This document shows, piece by piece, positions 17,121 to 27,163 of a stretch of 64,000 nt of DNA. The stretch lies in contig NZ_PREX01000003.1 of the NCBI RefSeq assembly GCF_009935905.1, positions 1-64,000 on the forward strand, in the 5' to 3' direction. Under the pieces are notes generated by a model. The model saw only the letters and a list, made by a program, of their open reading frames with translations, had not been told where the DNA came from and searched no databases. The position numbers were made by a program, and so were the translations under genes. Numbering within the stretch: position 1 is the stretch's first letter; every line of letters starts with the position of its first letter. This DNA comes from Alkalibacterium sp. MB6 (GTDB taxonomy: Bacteria > Bacillota > Bacilli > Lactobacillales > Carnobacteriaceae_A).

Positions 17121-18068
17121 TTACATAAAGTCTGTCAGTTCGTCATCAAGAAATTTAACCGTATTCTCAAAGACTATTTTTGCGCGATTGACCATGGCTT
17201 CGTCAGTTAAATAAGCAACGTGTGGCGTTAGCACTGCATTTTTCGCTTGCAATAATGGGTAATCAGATGGGATAGGCGGCTCCATATCAAACACGTCTAA
17301 ACCGGCTCCTGAAATCTTCCCTTCATTCAATAATGCCGCCAAAGCATCATTATCAATAATCGGCCCTCTTGCACAGTTGATTAAAATAGCTGTTTCCTTC
17401 ATTAAGGCTAGCTTCTCTTTAGAGAGCGTACCCTTCGTTTCGTCATTTAACAGTAAATGAACCGAAACAATGTCACTTTCTTTCAGCAATTCGTCTAAAC
17501 CTCTATACTCCAAGCCGAGTTCTTTTGCCTCTTCTTTTTCTGTGCGGTTGTAGCCTATTAACTTCGCTCCAAAGGCTTTAAACAAAGCAGCGGTCTGTAA
17601 ACCGATTTTTCCTGTACCGATAATTCCTACTGTTTTTCCTTTTATTTCTCGACCTTGAATCATGCCTGGAAACTCTTCTTTTCGGATATCAGTATTGCCC
17701 TGAGAAATAGAGCGATACACATCTAAGGTTAAACCAATAACCAGTTCTGCAACGGATTGGTCAGAATACCCAGCCGCGTTACTAATATTAATGCCTTTTT
17801 CTCTCGCTTGGCTGCCCACATGGTCAATTCCTGTAAAAGCAACGTTGATGAGTTGAGTCTTGTCCAATTGTTCAATCACTTCATTTGGCAAAGGATTATT
17901 GGCGATCATCAAAATATCAGCGTCTTTACTGCGTTCATACAACTCTTGTGGGTCAGTTGTCTTTTCATCATAATAAACGAATTCATGGCCTTTATCTTTT
18001 ATTGGTTGAGCTAATTCATCAATATAATCTTTTGGTACTCTTAAGGGTTCAATTAATTTAACTAGCAT
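17121..18068 (-). CDS. D-isomer-specific 2-hydroxyacid dehydrogenase
   Basis: A 315-residue NAD-dependent dehydrogenase. The nucleotide-binding motif GIIGTGKIGLQTA lies at about residues 148-160. The catalytic Arg in NCARGP, the Glu in the AGLDVFDMEP segment and the His in LTPHVAYLT (about 285) are all present. It reduces 2-keto acids to D-2-hydroxyacids or does the reverse; phosphoglycerate, lactate and glyoxylate relatives cannot be separated by eye. The ribosome binding site is AAAGAGG. The LLM oxidoreductase gene ends 18 bp upstream in the same direction, so the pair is probably an operon. Confidence 0.87.
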   Translation of the reverse strand: MLVKLIEPLRVPKDYIDELAQPIKDKGHEFVYYDEKTTDPQELYERSKDADILMIANNPLPNEVIEQLDKTQLINVAFTGIDHVGSQAREKGINISNAAGYSDQSVAELVIGLTLDVYRSISQGNTDIRKEEFPGMIQGREIKGKTVGIIGTGKIGLQTAALFKAFGAKLIGYNRTEKEEAKELGLEYRGLDELLKESDIVSVHLLLNDETKGTLSKEKLALMKETAILINCARGPIIDNDALAALLNEGKISGAGLDVFDMEPPIPSDYPLLQAKNAVLTPHVAYLTDEAMVNRAKIVFENTVKFLDDELTDFM

Positions 18069-18085
18069 TCAAGTGACCTCTTTCT

Positions 18086-19090
18086 TTAGTTTGATGGTAT
18101 CATTTCTTTTGCTAATAATTCATAGGTTTTCAATCGCTGTTTTTGTGAATGAGCAATACTACAAATCATGGCCTCTTGGAAACCGAACGTTTCTTGGTCT
18201 TGGCGCAATTTGTCAGCAACTTCTTTAGCTGTTCCTACCAGATGTATCGGACGATTTTGTTGGATGCCTCGTAACTCATCTTCAGTTAAAGGATAATCTT
18301 TGGCTTCTTCAGGTGTCATCAACGGTTGCATGCGTCCCTGTCCTAATCTGAGGCGGGCAATGTCTTGAGGCTTCGCTTGATATTCAGCTTCCTCAGTTGT
18401 CTCAGCCACAGTGACTAAATAAGCCACACTGATGTTGGGTTCTTTCATAAATTCAGACGGTGTAAAGTTTTCTCGGTATAAGTCGAAAATTTCTTTTCTC
18501 ATTGCTCCGAGTAAAAAGAATTGAGCAAAGGAATAGCCTAAACCCATTCTTCCCGCACGAATGGCGCTATTTCCACTTGATCCAAGTAACCATGATTCTG
18601 GTAAGGTGACACGCTGGGGAGACGCAATCGTTCGACTATACAGCATATCGTTCGGTATATGGTCTTTGATTAAGTCGAGTGCGACGTCTAATTTTTCATA
18701 CATGTTTTCAAAATCCGGTTCATTTCCTTGTGATAAAGCATAAATAGAATGTTGATCTCCACCAGGTGCTCGCCCTACTCCGTAATCAATTCGGCCTGGA
18801 GCCAGTGCACTTAATGTCTTGAATACTTCTGCCATTTTTAAAGGGGAGTAGTGCATCATCATTGTTCCTCCCGTACCTAAACGAATTGATTCCGTTTTAG
18901 CAGCAATGTAAGCTGTGATGATTTCTGGAGCTGAGCTGGCGAATGAATCGCTGCCGTGATGCTCTGCCATCCACATTCTATAATAACCTAGCTTTTCAGC
19001 TGTCTGAGCCAATTCGACGGCTTTTTCTATTGCACCTTGACCTGTATTGCCACTTGTAATCGGTGCTTGATCTAAAACACTTAATCTCAT
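18086..19090 (-). CDS. Luciferase-like (LLM) flavin monooxygenase
   Basis: A 334-residue LLM-class oxidoreductase of the MsnO8/YceB-like group. It begins with LSVLDQAPI and has the conserved YRMWMAEHHG (about residues 38-47), IRLGTGGTMMMHYSPLKMAE and GRIDYGVGRAPGGD motifs of the FMN barrel. Members of this branch are usually annotated as FMN-dependent monooxygenases of unknown substrate. It heads a two-gene unit with the 2-hydroxyacid dehydrogenase. Confidence 0.85.
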   Translation of the reverse strand: MRLSVLDQAPITSGNTGQGAIEKAVELAQTAEKLGYYRMWMAEHHGSDSFASSAPEIITAYIAAKTESIRLGTGGTMMMHYSPLKMAEVFKTLSALAPGRIDYGVGRAPGGDQHSIYALSQGNEPDFENMYEKLDVALDLIKDHIPNDMLYSRTIASPQRVTLPESWLLGSSGNSAIRAGRMGLGYSFAQFFLLGAMRKEIFDLYRENFTPSEFMKEPNISVAYLVTVAETTEEAEYQAKPQDIARLRLGQGRMQPLMTPEEAKDYPLTEDELRGIQQNRPIHLVGTAKEVADKLRQDQETFGFQEAMICSIAHSQKQRLKTYELLAKEMIPSN

Positions 19091-19134
19091 AAGTTTTCAT
19101 CCCTTCTCATTCACTCTATCTCTACTATACCACT

Positions 19135-19452
19135 GCTTAGCTTTCGCTACACGTTTCACCCCATAAAAGTTTGTTATCACTTGCTACGTATTCCTTTTTT
19201 CTTTTTTCATTTCAACTATATCCTTTGCGGTAACAATATAAAACCCCACCGAGCGTATCGATGGGGAGAAGTAAGGTGTATTAGTTTATAAAGTCTGGTT
19301 ATAGTATGGCGAAAGCTGTTTTACTTTCTTCTTTAGTAAATAATCGTTACGCTCTTCTTTCTATTAAAGCCTCACCTTTCTTACATCTTTAACTTAACAA
19401 AGTTTTATCGTCGTCTCAAAAAAATAAAATCAACTGACCGTTTTGTCGGAAT
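19135..19452 (-). other. Intergenic region with one terminator-like hairpin
   Basis: About 320 bp with no convincing ORF. Near 19241-19266 the inverted repeat CCCCACCG / CGATGGGG is followed, on the minus strand, by a T-rich run. It would stop the transcript of the zinc-ribbon gene about 190 bp after its stop, leaving a long 3' untranslated region. Nothing else was recognised. Confidence 0.4.
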
Positions 19453-20040
19453 TTATCTCTTATTTAAGAGGGTATGATACCCTGCTATTTCTACTCCAAG
19501 CAAGTCAAAATATGGATTCACTAAATCTAGAAACTGATTATATAATACTGGGAAATCATTCGACCCACTTATTTTTAAAGGCTTTCTGTTGTCAAAGGTT
19601 AAAATCACTTCCCATTGTGTGCCGTCCATTACATCGTGATTCATGTAATTCTTTTTCCATGATAAGATAAATAACTGATTGAACAGGTCGTCTTTTATGT
19701 CTTCCCAATCAGACAAGGGAATGTGCGCCGTATACTGAATACCATCATATCGAATGACCGGAGGATAAACAGTTATATTTGCATACCCATCTGCTTGTTC
19801 TATTTGGATGGTTTTATAGCCGTCACGAAAGCCACCAACAGTAAATTCAAGTTGGTAGCATTGGTATTCAGGTGAATACTCTTTATATTCATACACTCTT
19901 CCGAATAGTCCTTTGCAGGTCTCACACTTGTATGCATGCCTCATTCTGTTTTTGTTATCTTGATTCCTTTCCTTTGGTGTTTGTTTTTTTCGTTCTTTGA
20001 TGGCTGAACTACCACATTTGGGGCAGATAATAGTCGACAT
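19453..20040 (-). CDS. Hypothetical protein with N-terminal zinc ribbon
   Basis: A 195-residue protein. Residues 6-9 (CPKC) and 39-42 (CETC) form a Cys4 zinc ribbon separated by a basic, glutamine-rich linker. The remaining 150 residues are mixed alpha/beta with many aromatic residues and no motif I recognise. No membrane segment or signal peptide. The start has AGGAG. It is monocistronic with a long downstream untranslated stretch. Function unknown. Confidence 0.6.
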   Translation of the reverse strand: MSTIICPKCGSSAIKERKKQTPKERNQDNKNRMRHAYKCETCKGLFGRVYEYKEYSPEYQCYQLEFTVGGFRDGYKTIQIEQADGYANITVYPPVIRYDGIQYTAHIPLSDWEDIKDDLFNQLFILSWKKNYMNHDVMDGTQWEVILTFDNRKPLKISGSNDFPVLYNQFLDLVNPYFDLLGVEIAGYHTLLNKR

Positions 20041-20165
20041 ACTAACACTCCTATCCTCTTTTGCTTTTATTATATCGGATTAAAAATGACCGCGCTTCAT
20101 TTCTTTATGTGATGGCCTTTTGCATGGTATGCTTAACGTAACAAACGATTAAAGGAGAAGATAAA

Positions 20166-20714
20166 ATGGCGATAGATGAGCAAGCAAAGACCGTTTTAGA
20201 TTTTTGGTTTAATGAACTAAGTGAGGAACAGTGGTTTGCTAAAGATGAAGCTTTAGATCAAGACATAACTCAGCGCTTTGGTAAGTTGCACCTTAAAGCA
20301 GCGGCTGGTGAGTTGTGGCGTTGGCGCGAAACCATACAAGGTAGGCTGGCTGAAATCATTCTCTTGGACCAGTTTTCACGGAATATGTATCGTGAGTCTC
20401 CCGATGCTTTTAAATACGATAACTTGGCATTGGCTCTTTCCCAAGAAGCTATTTCTTCAGATGAATTAGATTCTTTAGATGCTCAACAGTTGGGCTTTTT
20501 ATATATGCCTTTCATGCATTCAGAGTCTCGGCTCATTCAAGATTTATCAGTTCGTCTCTTTTCTCAGGATGGACTTGAATCGTTTTACCCTTATGCACAG
20601 GAACATGCAGATATTATCCACCAGTTCGGTCGCTACCCTCACCGCAATACCATTTTAAACCGAGAGTCTACTGAAGAAGAACAACAATTTTTAAAGGAGC
20701 ATGACGGCTTTTAA
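20166..20714 (+). CDS. DUF924 family protein
   Basis: A 182-residue, all-helical protein that matches DUF924: VLDFWFNELSEEQWFAKDEALDQ at the start (shown in abbreviated comparison: DFWF and WFAKD), LAEIILLDQFSRNMYRES in the middle, and FLYMPFMHSES, HQFGRYPHRN and EEQQFL near the end. DUF924 proteins have a tetratricopeptide-like fold and no established function. AAAGGAG lies before the ATG. Monocistronic. Confidence 0.85.
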   Translation: MAIDEQAKTVLDFWFNELSEEQWFAKDEALDQDITQRFGKLHLKAAAGELWRWRETIQGRLAEIILLDQFSRNMYRESPDAFKYDNLALALSQEAISSDELDSLDAQQLGFLYMPFMHSESRLIQDLSVRLFSQDGLESFYPYAQEHADIIHQFGRYPHRNTILNRESTEEEQQFLKEHDGF

Positions 20715-20835
20715 TTCTTTTATATCTCCCAATTGACCTCAATGCCAAATCTTTGCAGTTTTTTTCGCATAATAGTACGCTTAAATGTAATAAGCGTTTC
20801 TATTTTAAACGTTTCATTTAACGGAGGGATGTCGA

Positions 20836-21633
20836 ATGGATTTAGGCACTGAAGGAAAAGTGGCTCTGATCACTGGCGGAGCTAACGGTATAGGAAAAGC
20901 TACGGCACGTCTGCTTTTGGATGAGGGAGCCATAGTGGTTTTAAGTGATTTAGAAGAAAGTCAATTGAGTAAAGCGGCTGAAGAGCTTGGACAATCAGAC
21001 AAACTCTTCTCGTACCCAGCAGATATTACAAACATGGAAGATTTAGCGTCTTTGCATAGCTATGTGAACGAATCAGTTGGGAAGATTGACATTCTTGTTC
21101 AAAATGCTGGTATCGCAGGTGAACAGGGACTTTTTCACGAGTTAGATGACGAGGCCTGGGTCCAGCTCACGGACACCAATATTTTGGGTCCCGTACGTGT
21201 CGTGAGAGAATTCTTGCCTGATTTACGAGAAGGCGGTTGGGGTCGAATCGTTTTTCTATCCTCGGAAAATGGTCTTCAACCTTATAAAAATGAACTGCCT
21301 TATAACTGCAGCAAAGCAGCTATTTTATCCTTATCTAAAGGCCTCTCTAAAACCTATGCTACAGAGGGTATTCTCGTTAATGCTGTTTCCCCTGCCTTTA
21401 TTGAGACGCCAATGACTGACAAATTAGTCCAAGACATGGCCGATCAACATGATATCTCTTTCGATGAAGCTGTTGAGAAGATGTTAAAAGACAACAAACC
21501 CCATTTGGAATTGAAACGTCGGGGTACGGTCGAAGAAACAGCTGCTGTTATTGCCTTTTTATGCTCAGATAAAGCATCCTTCGTGAATGGTTCGAACTAC
21601 CGAGTTGACGGTGGTTCAGTGGCAACTATATAA
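20836..21633 (+). CDS. Short-chain dehydrogenase/reductase
   Basis: A 265-residue classical SDR. Cofactor motif GGANGIGKA (residues 14-22), NAG motif (about 91), Ser in FLSSEN and the catalytic YNCSK (about residue 157) are all present, with the C-terminal GSNYRVDGG ending. A cofactor-selecting Asp follows beta-2 (LSDLEE), favouring NAD. It leads a likely three-gene unit with an FAD-dependent reductase 28 bp downstream and a stress-domain protein. Confidence 0.87.
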   Translation: MDLGTEGKVALITGGANGIGKATARLLLDEGAIVVLSDLEESQLSKAAEELGQSDKLFSYPADITNMEDLASLHSYVNESVGKIDILVQNAGIAGEQGLFHELDDEAWVQLTDTNILGPVRVVREFLPDLREGGWGRIVFLSSENGLQPYKNELPYNCSKAAILSLSKGLSKTYATEGILVNAVSPAFIETPMTDKLVQDMADQHDISFDEAVEKMLKDNKPHLELKRRGTVEETAAVIAFLCSDKASFVNGSNYRVDGGSVATI

Positions 21634-21661
21634 ATAAAATGAGTAAAGGAGCAGATAATGA

Positions 21662-22867
21662 ATGATGGAACAAGACAAGAAGCAGTTTGATTATTTAATA
21701 ATTGGTGGTGGTATGGCTGCGGCTCATGCTGCCGAAGGGATTCGTGAATTAGATCAATCGGGTTCAATTGGTATCCTTTCTTCAGACCAGGATAAGCCTT
21801 ATACACGTCCTGCCCTAACAAAAAAATTATGGACCGACGAAGAATTCACTGTGGATGATGTTGTGTTTGACACGATTGAAAAAACCAATGCAACATTAGT
21901 ATTGGAAACAGTTGTATCATCTATCGATAAAGAAAACCGTACGGTGACAACGGAAGACGGAACTGTTTATGAGTACAAATCCTTACTATTAGCAACAGGT
22001 GGTGAACCACAACGCATCGATGGTCCCAAAGACGAGCGAGTGTTTGCTTTCCGTTCATTAGACGATTACCGCAAACTACGTGCATTGGCCGGTCCAGGTA
22101 AGCATGCCATTGTTGTTGGCGGAAGCTACATCGGGACGGAGTTAGCTGCTAACTTGAAATTAAACGAGACTGATGTGACATTCGTTTACCCCGAAGAGAT
22201 GCTTGGAGGTAACCGATTTCCAGAAGAATTTGCCAGAGAATATGAAGACACATATCGTGAGCATGGTATTAAACTCATCAGCGGTACGCGAGCTGAGTCT
22301 TACGATATCATAGACAATCAATTAGTCGTTACTTTAGATAACGGAGAAACAATATCAGGTGATATGTTGGTTCTTGGACTGGGTGTAGACCCTCGTTTAT
22401 CATTAGCAGAAGAAGCTGGTTTGGAAGTCGATGATGGCGTCATTGCTGACGAATTCTTACGTACATCTGACAAGAACATATACGCTGCAGGCGATATCGT
22501 ATCTTACCCCGATCCCATTTTAGGTCGTAATCGAATCGAACACGTGGATCATGCTCGCCAGTCTGGAACAGCTGTAGGTAAAATCATGGCCGGTTCAAAT
22601 GAACCTTATAACTATACGCCTTATTTCTATTCTGATGTGTTCGATATATCTTGGAAAGCTATCGGAACATTAGACCCAGAGATGGATTACTTTATTGATG
22701 AAGTCGATGGTGGAAAAGTCGCTTATTTCTTAGAAGACAATACACCCGTTGGTATCATTACTTGGAATATTGAGCCTGATTTAGATAAAGTTCGCGACAT
22801 TTTGAAAAACCCGCCTTCTTCAAAAGATGACTTAAAAGGAGCTATTCGAGATACTGAGGATGAATAA
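21662..22867 (+). CDS. FAD-dependent pyridine nucleotide-disulphide-type oxidoreductase
   Basis: A 401-residue flavoprotein of the ferredoxin reductase / AIF-like type. It has the FAD motif IIGGGMAAAHAAEG (residues 12-25), the NADH motif VVGGSYIGTELAANL (about 152-166), the second FAD motif IYAAGDIVSYPD (about 275) and a C-terminal dimer domain. No redox-active CxxxxC is present, so it is not a disulphide reductase; NADH-dependent reduction of a ferredoxin-, rubredoxin- or haem-type partner is the usual family role. No oxygenase component is nearby. The ribosome binding site serves adjacent ATGs at 21662 and 21665. Confidence 0.82.
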   Translation: MMEQDKKQFDYLIIGGGMAAAHAAEGIRELDQSGSIGILSSDQDKPYTRPALTKKLWTDEEFTVDDVVFDTIEKTNATLVLETVVSSIDKENRTVTTEDGTVYEYKSLLLATGGEPQRIDGPKDERVFAFRSLDDYRKLRALAGPGKHAIVVGGSYIGTELAANLKLNETDVTFVYPEEMLGGNRFPEEFAREYEDTYREHGIKLISGTRAESYDIIDNQLVVTLDNGETISGDMLVLGLGVDPRLSLAEEAGLEVDDGVIADEFLRTSDKNIYAAGDIVSYPDPILGRNRIEHVDHARQSGTAVGKIMAGSNEPYNYTPYFYSDVFDISWKAIGTLDPEMDYFIDEVDGGKVAYFLEDNTPVGIITWNIEPDLDKVRDILKNPPSSKDDLKGAIRDTEDE

Positions 22868-22893
22868 GGATAAAGCTTATTAGGAGGATGTTA

Positions 22894-23337
22894 ATGATGC
22901 ACATGTTTTTAGAAGGCAGTTATGAATCGTTAAAGGATGCCATTCGTTCAGTCGATACTCTCGTTATGCGTGGTCATTCAAAAGATGACATTATATTAGT
23001 CTCCTCTACTGACAAAAAAGATGAGTTGAATAAAGAGAGCGTACTCACTTTATCAACTGTTGATGAGATTGATGTAAACAGTGATTTACTCGAGGAGGTT
23101 AAACAAGAACTCCATCAGCATGACATTGTTGTTCTTGTTAAAGAAGATGCTGATGAAGGTAAAGAACTGTCTAACGAGATGAATACATTAAACGCTGACG
23201 TCGCGAACGACAGAAGTGAAAGTGGACCGCGAACGGCTAGTGACGACAGTGAAAATAATAGTGGGGTAAACTTACCTGATAATGTATCCACTCGAGATGT
23301 CGGCAATGGCATTGATCGGAATAGTACGGATGTCTAA
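22894..23337 (+). CDS. General stress protein (YflT-like N-terminal domain)
   Basis: A 147-residue protein. The first 80 residues resemble the heat-induced stress protein YflT domain: FLEGSYESLKDAIRSVDTLVMRG, then hydrophobic strands. The remaining 65 residues are a disordered Asp/Ser/Asn-rich tail. I start at 22894, 6 bp after AGGAGG; the preceding in-frame ATG overlaps that site. It is co-directional with and 26 bp after the flavoprotein gene. Its role is probably stress-related but unproven. Confidence 0.6.
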   Translation: MMHMFLEGSYESLKDAIRSVDTLVMRGHSKDDIILVSSTDKKDELNKESVLTLSTVDEIDVNSDLLEEVKQELHQHDIVVLVKEDADEGKELSNEMNTLNADVANDRSESGPRTASDDSENNSGVNLPDNVSTRDVGNGIDRNSTDV

Positions 23338-23347
23338 TTAAATAAAT

Positions 23348-23386
23348 GACAAAACCGCCTCTCGTTTCATGAGAGGCGGTTTTGTC
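23348..23386. terminator. Strong bidirectional terminator
   Basis: A perfect 16-bp stem (GACAAAACCGCCTCTC and complement) with a 7-base loop between convergent genes. Confidence 0.9.
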
Positions 23387-23388
23387 AC

Positions 23389-25173
23389 TTATTTAACTTT
23401 CTTAGATTCCAGTCCCTCTTCTTCTAAAAATAGTCGGAAAGGAACAAGCTCTTCAGCTTCATAACGCTCTTTAAACTCTTTGATTTCTTCTTTTGAATGG
23501 TGGGCTGGGTCAAGTACTAGATCTTCTGTTGGAATAGGCCGGTCATGATTAATTTTCACGTCGATAACGACGGTTCGACCAGATTTCTCGGCAGCTACTG
23601 CCTGTTTGAACACCTCATCGATTTCTCCAATTTCTCGAATGGTGAACCCGACGGCTCCTTGAGCCTCTCCTATTTTTGCATAATCAACATCTTTGAAATC
23701 GACACCGAAGTAATGGTGATTCGTCTCTTCCTGTTCAGCTTTGATAAAACCATATTCTTCATTGGAAAACACGACATTAATCACGGGCAAGTTATATTGA
23801 ACCGTCGTGATAACATCTTGCATAACCATTGCAAAGGCCCCTTCACCCGTCAAATTCCAAACCTGCCTATTTGGATAATCAGCTTTCGCTGCGAGAGCAC
23901 CTGGTAAACCGTTCCCCATGGTTGCAAAAACACCTGATGTCCGCCACAGGTTTTTCGGTGTCAAATGAAGGTGGCGAACCGATATTTGCGTGGTGTTTCC
24001 TACATCGATTGAGTAAATGGCATCTTCTTCGGCCATCTGATTTATGGCATGATACACTTGATAGAATTGCAATTCACCTTCTGTTTTGCGCTCCAACTTA
24101 TCCGTATACGATTTCCAGTTTTTAATATTTTTCAGATTGGCTCTGTACCAGCCGGTTTCTTCTTTTTCAATTAGTTTGTCAGTTATTGCCCTCAGTGCGT
24201 CTCCCGCATCCCCGAGTATCGACACATCTGTTTTATGTCGTTTACCCAATTTGTGTGGGTCGATATCAATTTGGATAAAGGTTTTGATGCCATCAAAGAC
24301 ATCGGTGATTTCAGCAAAAGGGTAATTGCTTCCAACAAATAAGACCGTGTCTGCTTCATCAAATACGTCAACAGCTGGTTTTCGAGATACACGATTCGCT
24401 GAACCGAGCAAGGCTTCAAAGTCATGAGGAAAGGTATCATAGTTAATACCCGTTACGGCTACAGGTGCCTTCAGTTTCCGAGAAAGTGCCATGACTGCTT
24501 CGCCTTGTCCTCGTGTTCCGATCCCCGCATAAATAACTGGCCGCTTTGCTTCAGTTAACAAGTTAACAGCCGCATCAATATCAGCATCATTAAGAGGTGG
24601 TTTAGGGTAAGGTTTGCGAGAGTTAGCTGATGACCACCATGAGTCGTTGTCAATTTCGACCCAGCCATAATCCACTGGGACCTCTACTGCCGCAACGCCC
24701 TTTTTGGCTAGAGCTGTTCGAATGGCTTCATCAATCACTTTTGGCAGTTGCTCTGGATAAGCCACCCGTCTGTTATAAACAGCCACATCTGCAAAAAGAG
24801 GGTTATGATTCATTTCTTGAAAGCCATCCATGTTCATTTCCATTTCAGGGCGCTGGCCGATAATAGCCAGAACTGGCACGCCATCTTCCCTTGCATCGTA
24901 TAAACCATTCATCAAATGCGTGGCTCCTGGTCCAGCTGATCCAAGTGCTACTCCAATTTCGCCAGTAAATTTCGCATGCATTGACGCAGCCAAGGCCCCT
25001 ACTTCTTCGTGCCTCCCTTGAATAAATTGAATCCGGCCTTCTTCTTTTTTAAAGGCATCCATCCAGGAATTCAACGAACCAGCTGGTAAACCGTAGACAT
25101 GCTTCACTCCCCAACTCTCGATTACCTTCACAGCTGCCACGCCAGCCTCTATTTTTTGTTTGTATTCAGTCAT
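23389..25173 (-). CDS. pox: Pyruvate oxidase (TPP-dependent)
   Basis: A 594-residue ThDP/FAD enzyme of the acetohydroxyacid synthase fold. It has the catalytic Glu region ([12 protein letters not shown], about residues 54-65), the central FAD domain (about 195-340) and the ThDP-binding domain with [11 protein letters not shown]...N (about 440-470). Sequence and length fit lactic-acid-bacterial pyruvate oxidase, which converts pyruvate, phosphate and oxygen into acetyl phosphate, CO2 and hydrogen peroxide. That supplies ATP via acetate kinase under aeration and makes peroxide. The neighbouring quinone and redox genes fit aerobic growth. AAGGAGG lies before the ATG. Confidence 0.88.
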   Translation of the reverse strand: MTEYKQKIEAGVAAVKVIESWGVKHVYGLPAGSLNSWMDAFKKEEGRIQFIQGRHEEVGALAASMHAKFTGEIGVALGSAGPGATHLMNGLYDAREDGVPVLAIIGQRPEMEMNMDGFQEMNHNPLFADVAVYNRRVAYPEQLPKVIDEAIRTALAKKGVAAVEVPVDYGWVEIDNDSWWSSANSRKPYPKPPLNDADIDAAVNLLTEAKRPVIYAGIGTRGQGEAVMALSRKLKAPVAVTGINYDTFPHDFEALLGSANRVSRKPAVDVFDEADTVLFVGSNYPFAEITDVFDGIKTFIQIDIDPHKLGKRHKTDVSILGDAGDALRAITDKLIEKEETGWYRANLKNIKNWKSYTDKLERKTEGELQFYQVYHAINQMAEEDAIYSIDVGNTTQISVRHLHLTPKNLWRTSGVFATMGNGLPGALAAKADYPNRQVWNLTGEGAFAMVMQDVITTVQYNLPVINVVFSNEEYGFIKAEQEETNHHYFGVDFKDVDYAKIGEAQGAVGFTIREIGEIDEVFKQAVAAEKSGRTVVIDVKINHDRPIPTEDLVLDPAHHSKEEIKEFKERYEAEELVPFRLFLEEEGLESKKVK

Positions 25174-25283
25174 ACTTCTGTCCTCCTTATTTACTTGAGT
25201 ATGTAACCTCTACTCTTTCATCCTATCATATTTTATTCAGCATGCTGATTTTGACGTCTTTGCCGTCATCGTCGCTTAACGAT

Positions 25284-25329
25284 AAAAAAGACAAGACGAG
25301 TCACTCAATCACCCGTCTTGTCTTTTTTT
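25284..25329 (-). terminator. Terminator of first chemoreceptor gene
   Basis: AAAGACAAGACG and CGTCTTGTCTTT form a 12-bp stem, followed by T on the minus strand. Confidence 0.8.
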
Positions 25330-25335
25330 CCTATT

Positions 25336-27018
25336 TTAAATTGCGAATCGGTCGACTAGTAGATTTAAATCTTCTGCTAGTCTAGCTAATTCTTCTGTGC
25401 TAGTAGAAATCTCTAGCATCGTGCTTGTCGATTGCTGGGCTGAAGCAGATGTTTCTTCTATGCCAGCCGCTGATTCTTCTGAAATCGACGCGATGTCTTC
25501 TACTCGACCACTCATGTCTATTGTTTGTTGTTTGTTTTCAGCAAGTGCTTCTGCAATGGTATAAATCGTTTGCTCCATCTGTTCAATAGACTTAGCTATC
25601 TCACTAAAGGTTAAGCCTGTTTTTTGAATTTGCTCTTTCCCTTTAATCACTTCACCGTAGCCGTCTTCTAAGGCATCTACTACTTCGGACGTTTCTTTTT
25701 GCATATTTCCTACGATTGCTGTGATTTCATCTACTGAACCGGATACTTGAACGGATAGTTTTCTTACTTCTTCAGCTACTACCGCAAAACCTTTTCCTTG
25801 TTCCCCGGCTCGTGCCGCCTCTATTGCAGCGTTTAAGGCCAGTAAATTTGTTTGTTCGGCTATCCCTTCAATGACCGTGACTAAAGATGACACCTTAGTT
25901 GATTGCTCATCCAACCCACGAACCCCATCCACTGACTGCTTGACAATGGTATCAATCGTGTCCATTTGAGTAACCGAGGCATCCATCATTTTCTGACCTT
26001 CCTCTGTTAAATGTCTGACCGTAGTCGATTCCATACGGACGTCTTCACTGCGACTAACAGATTCTTCAATATTCTCGACGAACTTGCTCATTTTTTCGGA
26101 TAATTCATTCGTATGAGTCGCTTGAGATTCTGATCCTGAAGCCAGTTCGCCCATCGTGACCGCAATTTGCTCAGAGCCTTGAACCACTTCATTGGTCGAC
26201 TGACGTAACTCTTTACTCGAACTGAGCACATGATTGGTTGCTTGAGAAACGGATACTATAATGTGTTTTAATTCTTCTTGCATCATTGATGTGGCCTTTT
26301 CCAAAACACCAATCTCATCTTTCCGTTTTGAATGAATCGATTGACCAGTTAAATCGCCTTTAGATACGTCTGTCAATCGATGAGAAATCTTTTTAATTGG
26401 TTTACCTATGAGTTTACCCATCAACACAGCAACCGCTATGGCAAATACAATTGCCACCACCATAGCGATGATAATCAATCCTCTAAGTTGCTCATAGACT
26501 TCTTCATTATCATCCGCGGCTTGATTTGACAGCTCTTCAGTCAATGCAAGCAGTTCATTTACATACATATTGGCTGCGCCATACCAAGCTCCACCATCTC
26601 GAATACCATTTCGCGCAGCAGGGTAATCCCCTTCTGCTAATGAGGCTTCCGTTTCAATTAAAATAGCTGCAAAATTTTCCCAGTTTCTTGCGAGTTCATT
26701 ATAACTAGCTTGTTCTTCTTCAGTTAAATTATGCTCTTGATACAGTGCTAACTGGTTATTAATCTGATCGATATTATCCAAAGCCCGTTCCCCTCGAGTC
26801 GGATCGGAATTGATCACCCCTGTTAAAATCTCTACCCGGGAATTTTCCATCAACTGTGCGATGTCAGATAAAACAATCGCTGGCTGAAGCCGATCAATCA
26901 CTAATTCCCTCGAGTTTGTATTCAATCTATGTAATCCAAATAAGGATAATACCCCTAAAGCCAACACGATAAACGCTAAAATAAGGTAAGATCCCAGTAA
27001 CTTCGTTGTAATCTTCAT
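25336..27018 (-). CDS. Methyl-accepting chemotaxis protein 1
   Basis: A 560-residue chemoreceptor: membrane helix at residues 8-28, a periplasmic-type four-helix-bundle sensor (about 30-180, 4HB_MCP), a second membrane helix (about 180-200), a HAMP domain, and the cytoplasmic signalling domain with the near-invariant tip [20 protein letters not shown]. The C-terminus lacks a CheR-tethering pentapeptide. It is closely similar over its whole length to the next gene, which has exactly the same length, so the two arose by tandem duplication. A sigma-D-like promoter lies upstream. The ligand is unknown. Confidence 0.9.
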   Translation of the reverse strand: MKITTKLLGSYLILAFIVLALGVLSLFGLHRLNTNSRELVIDRLQPAIVLSDIAQLMENSRVEILTGVINSDPTRGERALDNIDQINNQLALYQEHNLTEEEQASYNELARNWENFAAILIETEASLAEGDYPAARNGIRDGGAWYGAANMYVNELLALTEELSNQAADDNEEVYEQLRGLIIIAMVVAIVFAIAVAVLMGKLIGKPIKKISHRLTDVSKGDLTGQSIHSKRKDEIGVLEKATSMMQEELKHIIVSVSQATNHVLSSSKELRQSTNEVVQGSEQIAVTMGELASGSESQATHTNELSEKMSKFVENIEESVSRSEDVRMESTTVRHLTEEGQKMMDASVTQMDTIDTIVKQSVDGVRGLDEQSTKVSSLVTVIEGIAEQTNLLALNAAIEAARAGEQGKGFAVVAEEVRKLSVQVSGSVDEITAIVGNMQKETSEVVDALEDGYGEVIKGKEQIQKTGLTFSEIAKSIEQMEQTIYTIAEALAENKQQTIDMSGRVEDIASISEESAAGIEETSASAQQSTSTMLEISTSTEELARLAEDLNLLVDRFAI

Positions 27019-27076
27019 TCTTTTCCCCCTAAACGTTAATATAACCGGTTTCTAAAACTATAAATACATACCTATA

Positions 27077-27103
27077 TTATCGGCATAGTTAACTAATAGT
27101 TAA
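27077..27103 (-). promoter_or_regulatory. Sigma-D (FliA)-like promoter of chemoreceptor 1
   Basis: On the minus strand TTAA (27100-27103), then 15 bp, then GCCGATAA (27077-27084). The Bacillus sigma-D consensus is TAAA-N15-GCCGATAT, so the -10 matches 7 of 8 and the spacing is exact. The promoter lies about 60 bp before the start codon. Confidence 0.7.
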
Positions 27104-27120
27104 GTGTGTGGGCACATCAT

Positions 27121-27154
27121 AAAAAAAGATGACAAGAGTGTTGTCATCTTTTTT
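27121..27154 (-). terminator. Terminator of second chemoreceptor gene
   Basis: AAAAAAAGATGACAA pairs with TTGTCATCTTTTTT, 10 bp after the stop of the gene. It makes the two receptor genes independent transcripts. Confidence 0.85.
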
Positions 27155-27163
27155 ACATTTTAT